Program-made: the position numbers and the translations under genes
Shown: one piece after another, positions 16,038-23,947 of the stretch
How positions within the stretch are numbered: the stretch's first letter is position 1
How the letters are laid out: every line of letters starts with the position of its first letter
Notes under the pieces: model-generated
Seen by the model: only the letters and a program-made list of their open reading frames with translations
The model's database searches: none
What the model was told of the DNA's origin: nothing
Assembly (NCBI GenBank): GCA_016217735.1
Contig: JACRGQ010000012.1
Location: 1 to 47,747 of the forward strand
Direction: 5' to 3'
DNA: 47,747 nucleotides
Source of the DNA: Nitrospinota bacterium
Lineage (GTDB): Bacteria; Nitrospinota_A; UBA7883; JACRGQ01

Positions 16038-17830
16038 TTTTGCACCAGCAATTCGTTGACCATAAGCAAGAGGGATTCGGCGCGGCCAAGCGCGCCTTTG
16101 CCTTTACTGATATGATCCGCAACGGCTTTGAGCGACAATTCCCCTTCCGGGTCGAAGCCGCGCAAGAAGGCGGCGAGTTCGGCGTTACCTTTTGCTTCCG
16201 CCTCCGCGACCATGTTCTTCACCACGTTGCGCCCGTGGCTCTCCTCCTTTTGGCGGATGGCGAACGTTTCTCCCTCGCGCGAGAAGATAACCGCGAGCAG
16301 TTCTTCCATCCGCCGCTCGAAGGTGTGGTCTTCCAGCGTCCGTTCACGCCCCGCGCGGGCGATTGCTTCCCGCTCTTCGGGGTGCTTGAGGTAGCGGTCT
16401 ATCTTCCCGCGCAATTCTTCAAGCGAGGCATAGGTTTCAATTTCTTTTCCCGGCTGCATCAACGCGGGGAGTTCACTCCGCATATCGGCCAATTGGAACG
16501 CGCCGCAAGCGGCCAGTTCGAATACGCGGGGGTTCACAAAATCACCCACCGGGTCGATGCCGGCATTCATGATGCTGCTGTGCAGGTTCAGATTTATCTT
16601 CGATGCGCTGAATATCTTTATGTATTCTTCCGGGCTTAAACGGCGGTTCCGGTTCGCCACCCGTTGCCCCACCGCGCTGGAGAGTTCCCATTCGGTGCCC
16701 CATATTTTAAAATCGTAATCCAGCAGGCCGCTGAAAAAGACACGCCGATTGTTGTACCCGGCCCCCATAAAGGAGATATCGGAACCATAGCGTTTTGTAT
16801 CTTCCGGAGACAGCGGCAGCGGCTTGTGGTGCAACGGCGCGGATGCCTGCGGGAGATACGCCACGCAACGCGCCCCGGCTTTACCGAGACGCTCATGGAA
16901 TTCACCGCGTTGTATGGTGAAAAAATAATCGTAATAGGGGGCAACGCGGTCCCAGTACTTCAAGGTGCGGAAATCCTCGACAAACCAGAACGCGATGGGA
17001 ATTTTGAGTTGGCGCAAACGCGCAAGCGCCCCCACATCCAGCGGGGCTTGCGCCATGACCAGTATCAGATCGGGTTTGCGGTCGTCCGCCATCGCCACCA
17101 TAGCCTCGCCCAGCACATTGCTGTACAGCGCCTTGAGCTGGTGGCGGTGTGTTTCGTTGGGCGTTACTTCATCCATCAGGAAATAGGATTGCTTGAACGC
17201 AGTGGCGTCGAAGGCGGCCACATCCGCCCCCAGCGCGGTGAGCGCCTCTTTCACATAGCGGAAGGTGGTCTCGGTGCCGCCATAAATGGGACCGGCCAAC
17301 AATATGCGCGGTTTACGCTCGGCCACCAGTTTGCGCGTAATGAATGAAACCTCCAACTTGTCGTATTCCGCCTGAAAAAAGCGAAGGTAAGGCCGGTGCG
17401 CCATTATCCGCGCGCCCCGGCAATCGTAATCGTCCAGCACCCGGCGCACGCGTTTCCCCACAAAGATGCGGCATTTTTCCAAAGCAAATGCCATGTCGGC
17501 ATTTTCCATGGCGCTTTTAAAAATGGCCGCGGAAGGTTCCACCACCGTTACGTTCAGCCCGGCGCCCACCGCATCACGCAGGTGATGACCATAGCCAAGC
17601 CCGAAAACAATGACGTTTTTCACGCCTTGATCCATCTGTGCAAGCAGGCGGGCCCCCTCCTCTTCCGGCTTATAAGCGCCGTGCATCGCCACCCCTTCAT
17701 ATTTGAAAACCGGCAGGCCGTTCTTCGCCTGCTGCGTTTCGATGGCGGCGTCGATATTCGGTTCCAGCAAAGGCGCGAGATGGGGGTGGAACTTTTTCAG
17801 GAGACCGCTGTTTTGTTCCTTATACCGCAT
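16034..17830 (-). CDS. CgeB-like glycosyltransferase with Maf-like N-terminus
   Basis: A 598-residue protein in two parts. Residues about 45-160 contain GVKNVIVFGLGYGHHLRDAV and VTVVEPSAAIFKSAM, resembling the N-terminal nucleotide-binding part of Maf proteins. From about 180 on it follows the CgeB/DUF3880 GT-B glycosyltransferases: LLAGPIYGGTETTFRYVKEA, FWFVEDFRTLKYWDRVAPYY, SDISFMGAGYNNRR and VNPRVFELAACGAFQLAD. ATG 17830 was chosen because it keeps only an 11-bp overlap with the upstream gene. A cytosolic donor-sugar transferase acting with the adjacent Maf protein is the likely role; the sugar is unknown. Confidence 0.82.
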   Translation of the reverse strand: MRYKEQNSGLLKKFHPHLAPLLEPNIDAAIETQQAKNGLPVFKYEGVAMHGAYKPEEEGARLLAQMDQGVKNVIVFGLGYGHHLRDAVGAGLNVTVVEPSAAIFKSAMENADMAFALEKCRIFVGKRVRRVLDDYDCRGARIMAHRPYLRFFQAEYDKLEVSFITRKLVAERKPRILLAGPIYGGTETTFRYVKEALTALGADVAAFDATAFKQSYFLMDEVTPNETHRHQLKALYSNVLGEAMVAMADDRKPDLILVMAQAPLDVGALARLRQLKIPIAFWFVEDFRTLKYWDRVAPYYDYFFTIQRGEFHERLGKAGARCVAYLPQASAPLHHKPLPLSPEDTKRYGSDISFMGAGYNNRRVFFSGLLDYDFKIWGTEWELSSAVGQRVANRNRRLSPEEYIKIFSASKINLNLHSSIMNAGIDPVGDFVNPRVFELAACGAFQLADMRSELPALMQPGKEIETYASLEELRGKIDRYLKHPEEREAIARAGRERTLEDHTFERRMEELLAVIFSREGETFAIRQKEESHGRNVVKNMVAEAEAKGNAELAAFLRGFDPEGELSLKAVADHISKGKGALGRAESLLLMVNELLVQK

Positions 17831-19721
17831 CCGCTCTTTCCCCCGGCGCCCGCAATCCGCCTTCAAATCTGGCGGCGCGGATGTTTTTCTCCAATTCCCT
17901 CGTCACCTGGTACGCATCTTTAAAAAATATTAAAAATGATTCGGCGTTGATATAAGCCTGCTTCCCCGGATCGGCGGTTTTCAGGCCGCCGCGCAGCCGC
18001 TGTATCCTGTCCATCGTCCCTTCCAGCCGCCAACGGTTGATGCCCATAAATTCCGCCTCGCGCATCACCATTCCCAGATAGTTGGCGCAGGCGCGCGCGG
18101 CGGATTCCACCGCCGCGTTCTCCCCTTTGCGTTGGGCGGCGGCGGCGAGCCTTTCGGCTTCCTTGATGCCCATCGAGCAAACCTTTTTAATGTCCCGTGC
18201 TTTGGCCGCAAGCGCTTCGAGCCTTTGCCTGATAAACATAATATCGGCGGGAAGTTGCACGGGGCGCGCCGCCGCGATTATTTTGGCGATGTCCCGGCGC
18301 TGGCGGCCATATTTCAGCATAGCTTCCTGAATGCACATCGGCTTCGCGCCCGCAATTGCGGCCCCCCCCTCGGTGGTGTTGATGCAGTCAACCTCTTTTT
18401 GGGCGATGCGGATTTCAAACCAGTTGCGCCACGTGGTCATTTTCACGCTGCTTTTGAGCGTATGCCCGAGGTTTCCTTCCACCGTTCCCTGGATTTCACG
18501 GCTTATCGCCTCGTCATGCATCATTTCCACGCCGCTCATCTCGCCGGCGGCGCTGTAGACAAATTCGTCGTTGGCGCCGCCGCCGCTGTGGGTGCGGTTG
18601 CCGGTAAACGCGAGGTCCTGCCCGGTGAGAATGATCGGTGAACATCCCATGCGCAATGCCAGATCGAAAGCGGCGGTGGCCACCGACCCGCCGGTCAGGT
18701 TTTCGCCCAAGTCTCCGGTGAACTGCTCCAGCCACTGCACCATCGGTTCGCTATAGCTGGTTATCATCATCGGGCCGGCGCACTCCGTAAGAATAAGCGG
18801 ATAGGTGACCGGATTAACCACCAACGTATAATCGGGGCGCTCCGCCCCCGCCAAGTGAAAGTAGTTGTGCAGCAAGGCGTCCAATGCCACCACGAAATGC
18901 GGCACAACGCCGTTTTTCAGCAGTGTCTTCAGTGCGGTATCGACGCAAATGATGATCATGGAATCCCGCGCCGACATCAGCCAGCGGCAATTCTTGTCGA
19001 GCGACGGCCCCGCCGCCACGATCACCGCCGGCACTCCGGTCAGGCGGCCAAAAAGATGTTTGATGCCGGGGTTGCGCAGGATAACGTCCAGATTTGAAAA
19101 AATATTCCCCTGCCAGACCGATGAAAGGCGGCTGATGGAAGCGAGATTCCCTTCCGCCATCTGCTTCTGGCGGGCGAGCACCTTGTCAACCGCCTGATAA
19201 TAGCCGGTATCGCACGCCACCGCCGTGCCGTGCTTGATAACCTGAAAATTAGACCTGGTGAAAACGCCGAACTCCTCTTCAAGCCGGTGCATGACCGCGT
19301 CCACCGGACTTTCTCCGACGCTGATGACCACACGCGGATCGCCGATGAGTTCCGCCACGTCAAACCCTTCAAGCAGTTTTTTAAAATACCCCGGACTCGA
19401 CTCGACAAGCAGGATGAACGTGCCTGCATCGGAGGCCGCCAGCGTTTCGGTTAGCGTTTCACCCAGGCCGATGCCGAGCAGGATAATCACCTCGCTGAAG
19501 CCGAACTGCTTCCGCTCCGTGATCCGGCGGACATTGGGCGGCATCGGTTGTTTTTTGAAAATGGCCGTCTCGCCACCGGCGCATAAGACTTCGATGGCGG
19601 CGGCCTTTCCCCCCGCCTTTATCAGCCGCACGCGCGGGTCGTCCGGCGTGGCGCGTATCTTCGCGGTCAGCGCACGGTCTTTTGCCTCCAGCGCTTTCAG
19701 GTTTTTTACGTACACATTCAT
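17820..19721 (-). CDS. Motility-associated factor (Maf, DUF115) glycosyltransferase
   Basis: A 633-residue protein with the DUF115/MptE-like core at about 210-440: VIVAAGPSLDKNCRWLMS, IICVDTALKTLLKNGVVPHF, VVALDA, ENLTGGSVATAAFDLALRMG and ILTGQDLAFTGNRTHSGG. The flanking N-terminal segment (about 60-200) and a helical C-terminus are typical of Maf proteins. Maf proteins transfer nonulosonic acids such as pseudaminic or legionaminic acid to flagellin. Its start overlaps the upstream stop as ATGA. The nonulosonate biosynthesis genes and flagellin itself are not in this window. Confidence 0.9.
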   Translation of the reverse strand: MNVYVKNLKALEAKDRALTAKIRATPDDPRVRLIKAGGKAAAIEVLCAGGETAIFKKQPMPPNVRRITERKQFGFSEVIILLGIGLGETLTETLAASDAGTFILLVESSPGYFKKLLEGFDVAELIGDPRVVISVGESPVDAVMHRLEEEFGVFTRSNFQVIKHGTAVACDTGYYQAVDKVLARQKQMAEGNLASISRLSSVWQGNIFSNLDVILRNPGIKHLFGRLTGVPAVIVAAGPSLDKNCRWLMSARDSMIIICVDTALKTLLKNGVVPHFVVALDALLHNYFHLAGAERPDYTLVVNPVTYPLILTECAGPMMITSYSEPMVQWLEQFTGDLGENLTGGSVATAAFDLALRMGCSPIILTGQDLAFTGNRTHSGGGANDEFVYSAAGEMSGVEMMHDEAISREIQGTVEGNLGHTLKSSVKMTTWRNWFEIRIAQKEVDCINTTEGGAAIAGAKPMCIQEAMLKYGRQRRDIAKIIAAARPVQLPADIMFIRQRLEALAAKARDIKKVCSMGIKEAERLAAAAQRKGENAAVESAARACANYLGMVMREAEFMGINRWRLEGTMDRIQRLRGGLKTADPGKQAYINAESFLIFFKDAYQVTRELEKNIRAARFEGGLRAPGERADAV

Positions 19722-22700
19722 ATCGCGGTGCCGTTCTTTTCCAGCTGTTCCAGCAGCATCAATGCATCGCCGTGCTCCGGGTTGAAGATGAGGATGCGGT
19801 CAAGCGCTTCCCGCGCTTCGCCGTATTTCCCCTGCTGATAGTAAACGCCCGCCAGTCCGAATAGCAGATCGAGATTCGCCGGGTGGAGTTCGAGGTACTC
19901 CGTCAGCGATTTTTCGGCCAGCGCAAAATCTTTGGTTTGATAGCAGGCCTGCACCAGCGACGAGAGGGCAATCGGGTTTTCCGGATTTGCCGCTATCGCC
20001 TTTTGATAGCAGGCTATTCCCTCTTTCTGTTTTCCCGCATGGAAGAGCGCGATACCCAGCCCGCAGAGCGCGCGGTCATTCTTCCAGTTCGCCGCCACCG
20101 CCTTTTCATAATATCCGATGGCCGTCCCGTAGTCGCCCTTGCCCAGCCGTATGGTGCCAAGACCGATATTCGCCGCTTCCACAGCCCCCAGCCGTGCCGC
20201 CTTTTCGTAGAGGCCGCCGGCTTTTGCCGCATCGTTCACGCGCATGAGAAAATCGGCGTATTTGCAGAGCGCCGCCGCGTTTTCCCCGTCATGGTCCACC
20301 GCGAGGCGCGCCGCCTCCCCGGCGGCGCGGTACCGCTTCATATCCCAATAGCGGCGCGAAAGCTCCGCCGCATGTTGCGCAATGAGCCGTTTAACGCGTT
20401 CGGCGAAGCGCTCCAACGCCGCGGGATTTTCCGACGCGGCGACGGCAAAACAGCGCTCCGGCACCAGTTCAACCAACGCGGCGCTGAAACCAGCCGCCGC
20501 TTTAACCATTTTTTCCAGGCCCGCGGGGGAAAAACGGTGCAACGGCAGGGGGTACAGTTCATTCTCCGCCAACGCCGCATCGTACGCCACGGCAAGCAAC
20601 AGGCCATCCGGTTTCAGCACATGCTTCGCCTGGGCCACCATTTCAAAAATATCTCCTGTGGCATCAAGCGCGTGATTGAGCACAAGATAGTCAAGGGTAT
20701 GCTCCGCCGCCGGCAACGGTTCCCCCGCTCCGATAACGGCGCCGTTTCCTTCCACGGCGGCGTTAATCGCCAACCGTTCGGCGGATTCATCGGCGTTTGC
20801 GTAACGGCCAAACCAATCGCGCGCCCCGGCATCTTCCCGCGCGGCCCACCAGAGTTTGAGTCCTTCCCCCAGCAAACCGCCAGCCGCCAGCGCACACCCT
20901 TCATACTTGGGGCTTTCAGCTTCGCGATAAAGATTCCGCGCGGCGCCAAACCGCCCCACGGCCATGTTGAGGTGCGCCAACCGCAGTTTTCGCTCCGGTT
21001 GGATTTCCTTCAATTCGTCCAGCATGGAATAGAGCGCGTCCGGTTCGGGCTCTTCCGTCCGCAACAGCGCGGCGCCGGCGCTCACCAGCGGGTCGTCCAC
21101 ATCCCGCCGGAAAAAATCGTCTTCAGCCACAAGCGCGCGGAACCGGGCGGGATCGAACGGCGCGATATCCCGCGCCAACGTTTCCTGGCCGTGTCCCGCC
21201 ACGATGAGATATTGGAAAACGAAAAAATTGAACATCTCGCTTTCCGAAAGGCTGTCGATCTGCCAGCGGCCGATGCGAAGGATTCCCTTGCTCCCCTCCT
21301 GATATACGTTGTCGGCGCGCTTTCCCTGAACCAACGCGGCAATAAGGCCGCAACGCTTGAGCATTTCCCGAATCTCGTGAAGGGTAAAGAAATGGATGTG
21401 CGTCCGGTCCAGCAACCCTTCGTCCTGGTAGGTAAAACGCCCTTCCATCAGTTGGTTCAGCACCGATATGTGCTGGATGTTTGGAATGCTCATCACCATC
21501 ATGCCGTCGGGCGCCAGCAGCCGTTTGTGCCGCTTGAGCAATGCTTCGGGATCGCGCAGGTGCTCCAACACGTCCGAATAGATTATGCAGTCGAAATATC
21601 CTTCCGGATACGGCAGTTCCAGCCGCTCGCTGTCACCGGCAAATACGCGATCCAACAGCTTTGCGGCTTTTTGCGCCGCCTTATTGTTGTATTCCACCCC
21701 CACCACCTCGCGGGCGGGATTTTGCCGTTTCAGAGCCTGGCCGGTCTCCCCCGCCGCGCAGCCGACCTCCAGTATCCGCATGACGGTTGACGGCACCAGT
21801 TCGACCACTTCCGGGCGGACGTTGTGGAAGTAATGCTCCGGCTTGTCCCCCAACACAACGCTTTCGCGCCGTTCGCGCAAGGTTGCGATAATCTGTTCTG
21901 CTCGGTGGGCGTAGGTATGTTTCTCCAGCACGGCGGCACGGCCATTTTCGGCGATGGATTCCCGCTCATCTTCGTGTTGCAGGTAATAGGCGGCAAGCTC
22001 TCCAACATTCGCGTCGTTATACACCACCAGATGGCGGCGGTCTTCAAAAAAATCCGCCAGTCCTTCGGCGGTATCGGTCAGCAGGAGGCTGCCGGAGCAG
22101 AGCGCCTCGAACACCCGCATGTTGAGATCATTGCGGATGGCGTTGTTGAACACGATTTTCGAGGCGGAATATAGTTCCGCCATCTCTTCAAGGAACACCC
22201 GTTCGATTTTGACGTTGAAGCGCCGCTGGAGTTTTTCCAGCAACGCGGCCCGCCGCTGATGCTGCGGGGTGATGCTGCCGGCGAAGCCGATGTCGTAACG
22301 CTTCGCCGTTTCGCGCTTGCCGTGGATTTCGGGATCGCACCCGAGCGGCAGCCAGTGAACGTTGGCAATCCCCCGTTCTTTGAACGCCGGGATATATTCC
22401 CGTTGCGCCAGGAAAACCACGTCGAACTGGCGGGCCACGTTGATGTGGCTCTCAAGATGCAGATGGGTATCGATAAAGTAGGCCGCCTTCGGAATGGCAA
22501 GCATTTCAAGGCCCGCCGGAGGACCGTCCAATCCGCTCTCCACCCAGAGAAAGAAGTCCGGGGCAAAACCTTTGGGCATTTGCCCAAGGATACCGCTGGC
22601 ATCGCGCGCGATGGCACGGGGAATATCCTGGTTGAGTATCGGCGCCTTCATGTTTTCGAGGTTCCACATCTTGAGCACTTCGGGGGGCATCGATGCGCCG

Positions 22701-23797
22701 CTCGTGACCACATGGTGGTTCTTTTCAAAAGCGCGGCGGAGGTAGTGCGCCGTGGTGGCGGGGTAGTACGCATAATCCAACCAGACACTTGCCCTGCTCA
22801 AGCGATTTCTTGCTTCAGCACCCCCGCCGCAAGCCCTTGCAATCGCTGCGTTCCAACGGGAGATGAATTTTGAAATCGGAAATTTCTCCGCCACGGTACG
22901 CCGTGCCGCTTCCCCCATTGTCTTGGCAAGGAGTTGGTCGCTGAGCAATAGTTCCAGCGAGCGGCGGAGTTTCGCCAAATCGTCACTCACAAAACCATCG
23001 CGCCCATCGGTGAGCGGCGAGCTTGGATTTGCAAGCGAAACAACCGGCATTCCGGCCGCCATCGCCTCCAGCATGGAAAGATTGTAACCGTCTTCATACG
23101 GCTCTTTGGTGGTGTTGAGATAGACGCGGCATTTGCGCAGATGGTTTTTGAGATCGTCCCAGCTTTTTGAGGGGTGACTGTCATCCAGTTGCGGGTTGTC
23201 TCCCAGCAAGGTGGTCGGCAGGCCGGAGCAAAGCTCCACCTGCTCACGGTATCCGAGCATCAGATCACGCTCCATCACCCGGTTCCCCACACGCAAGACC
23301 GCCTTCAGTTCGCCGGTATATCCGCCATACTGGTTCACATCAATGCCGGGAGGAATAACCTCTCCTTCCAAGCCCCAGTCGGCTCTTTTTTGCTCCGAGA
23401 TAAAAACCGGCAAAACCCCTTCCAGAAGCGGCTTTACTTGCTCTAAATAGGTATTCCGATCCACCGTGTTGCCACCGAGGGCTATTTCCGTACTCAATTT
23501 ATTGTGGAAAACCAGAATTTTTGGGGTTTTTTGGCAACCCCGAACCGTCAAAAGATCATTGATATTTTGACAGATTACGAGGTCGAACGATCCCTCCTCC
23601 AATCCCTTATCCATATCAGCCTTGCTGACAGTTTTGGCGGTTTTGGGAAGGGGGCGGAATTTGGCATCCCACCTTCTTTGGAGGTTTTGACCCATAACAG
23701 GTTCATAGATAAAGAAATTGTTCCCGGTCTCAGCCAAAAGGCAGATATAAGGTTCATGCCAGTTAAAAGTGAGGACATTAAGCACTTTTTTCCCCAT
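19718..23797 (-). CDS. Giant glycosyltransferase / methyltransferase / TPR protein
   Basis: A 1359-residue multidomain protein. Residues about 1-320 form a GT-B glycosyltransferase (EAMAAGMPVVSLANPSSPLT). Residues about 330-660 form a second, CgeB-like transferase (FEALCSGSLLLTDTAEGLAD). Residues about 690-840 are a SAM methyltransferase (ILEVGCAAGETGQAL, IIYSDVLEHLRDPEALLKRH). Residues about 1010-1110 look like a degenerate second methyltransferase. About 1130-1359 is a TPR array ending GKYGEAREALDRILIFNP. ATG 23797 has GGAAGGAA ten bases upstream; the frame extends to a TTG at 23821 without a better site. It heads the glycosylation operon behind a candidate sigma-54 promoter. It probably builds and methylates a glycan while holding its protein target. 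Confidence 0.85.
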   Translation of the reverse strand: MGKKVLNVLTFNWHEPYICLLAETGNNFFIYEPVMGQNLQRRWDAKFRPLPKTAKTVSKADMDKGLEEGSFDLVICQNINDLLTVRGCQKTPKILVFHNKLSTEIALGGNTVDRNTYLEQVKPLLEGVLPVFISEQKRADWGLEGEVIPPGIDVNQYGGYTGELKAVLRVGNRVMERDLMLGYREQVELCSGLPTTLLGDNPQLDDSHPSKSWDDLKNHLRKCRVYLNTTKEPYEDGYNLSMLEAMAAGMPVVSLANPSSPLTDGRDGFVSDDLAKLRRSLELLLSDQLLAKTMGEAARRTVAEKFPISKFISRWNAAIARACGGGAEARNRLSRASVWLDYAYYPATTAHYLRRAFEKNHHVVTSGASMPPEVLKMWNLENMKAPILNQDIPRAIARDASGILGQMPKGFAPDFFLWVESGLDGPPAGLEMLAIPKAAYFIDTHLHLESHINVARQFDVVFLAQREYIPAFKERGIANVHWLPLGCDPEIHGKRETAKRYDIGFAGSITPQHQRRAALLEKLQRRFNVKIERVFLEEMAELYSASKIVFNNAIRNDLNMRVFEALCSGSLLLTDTAEGLADFFEDRRHLVVYNDANVGELAAYYLQHEDERESIAENGRAAVLEKHTYAHRAEQIIATLRERRESVVLGDKPEHYFHNVRPEVVELVPSTVMRILEVGCAAGETGQALKRQNPAREVVGVEYNNKAAQKAAKLLDRVFAGDSERLELPYPEGYFDCIIYSDVLEHLRDPEALLKRHKRLLAPDGMMVMSIPNIQHISVLNQLMEGRFTYQDEGLLDRTHIHFFTLHEIREMLKRCGLIAALVQGKRADNVYQEGSKGILRIGRWQIDSLSESEMFNFFVFQYLIVAGHGQETLARDIAPFDPARFRALVAEDDFFRRDVDDPLVSAGAALLRTEEPEPDALYSMLDELKEIQPERKLRLAHLNMAVGRFGAARNLYREAESPKYEGCALAAGGLLGEGLKLWWAAREDAGARDWFGRYANADESAERLAINAAVEGNGAVIGAGEPLPAAEHTLDYLVLNHALDATGDIFEMVAQAKHVLKPDGLLLAVAYDAALAENELYPLPLHRFSPAGLEKMVKAAAGFSAALVELVPERCFAVAASENPAALERFAERVKRLIAQHAAELSRRYWDMKRYRAAGEAARLAVDHDGENAAALCKYADFLMRVNDAAKAGGLYEKAARLGAVEAANIGLGTIRLGKGDYGTAIGYYEKAVAANWKNDRALCGLGIALFHAGKQKEGIACYQKAIAANPENPIALSSLVQACYQTKDFALAEKSLTEYLELHPANLDLLFGLAGVYYQQGKYGEAREALDRILIFNPEHGDALMLLEQLEKNGTAI

Positions 23798-23861
23798 ACT
23801 CGGCACGTTCCTTCCTATCAATGGTCATTATTTTGACGCAACTATATCTTTAGTAGATAGG

Positions 23862-23878
23862 AGCAAGATGCAGACCAA
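23862..23878 (-). promoter_or_regulatory. Candidate sigma-54 promoter of the glycosylation operon
   Basis: On the minus strand TTGGTCTGCATCTTGCT has the invariant GG and GC doublets with exactly ten bases between them, and a perfect TTGCT downstream half. The upstream half keeps TTGG and the final G of the TTGGCACG consensus. It lies about 65 bp before ATG 23797. Sigma-54 control is common for flagellar genes, which fits Maf downstream. No enhancer site was identified. Confidence 0.5.
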
Positions 23879-23905
23879 AAAGGGAAATGGGTAGTGTCCG
23901 ATAAC

Positions 23906-23946
23906 GGGGGGCTAGAAAAAGATGGAGCATTACGCGCCCCCCCCCC
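23906..23946. repeat. G6 and C10 homopolymer tracts after the MFS/spermidine-synthase gene
   Basis: Six G at 23906-23911 and ten C at 23937-23946 could pair across a loop of about 25 bases, starting one base after the stop codon of the minus-strand gene. In RNA this could end transcription poorly or mark a messenger end. A run of ten C is also a likely place for a sequencing length error, but it lies outside coding sequence. Confidence 0.35.
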
Positions 23947-23947
23947 G

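Noticed and set aside
19883-21790. 635-codon plus-strand frame
   Set aside because: It is antisense to the TPR and methyltransferase part of the large glycosylation protein, whose domains are clear. It is rich in Arg and His, as shadow frames in GC-rich genes are.
23937-23946. Phase-variable C10 tract
   Set aside because: The tract lies just outside the coding sequence, so slippage would not change a reading frame. It may also be a sequencing artefact.
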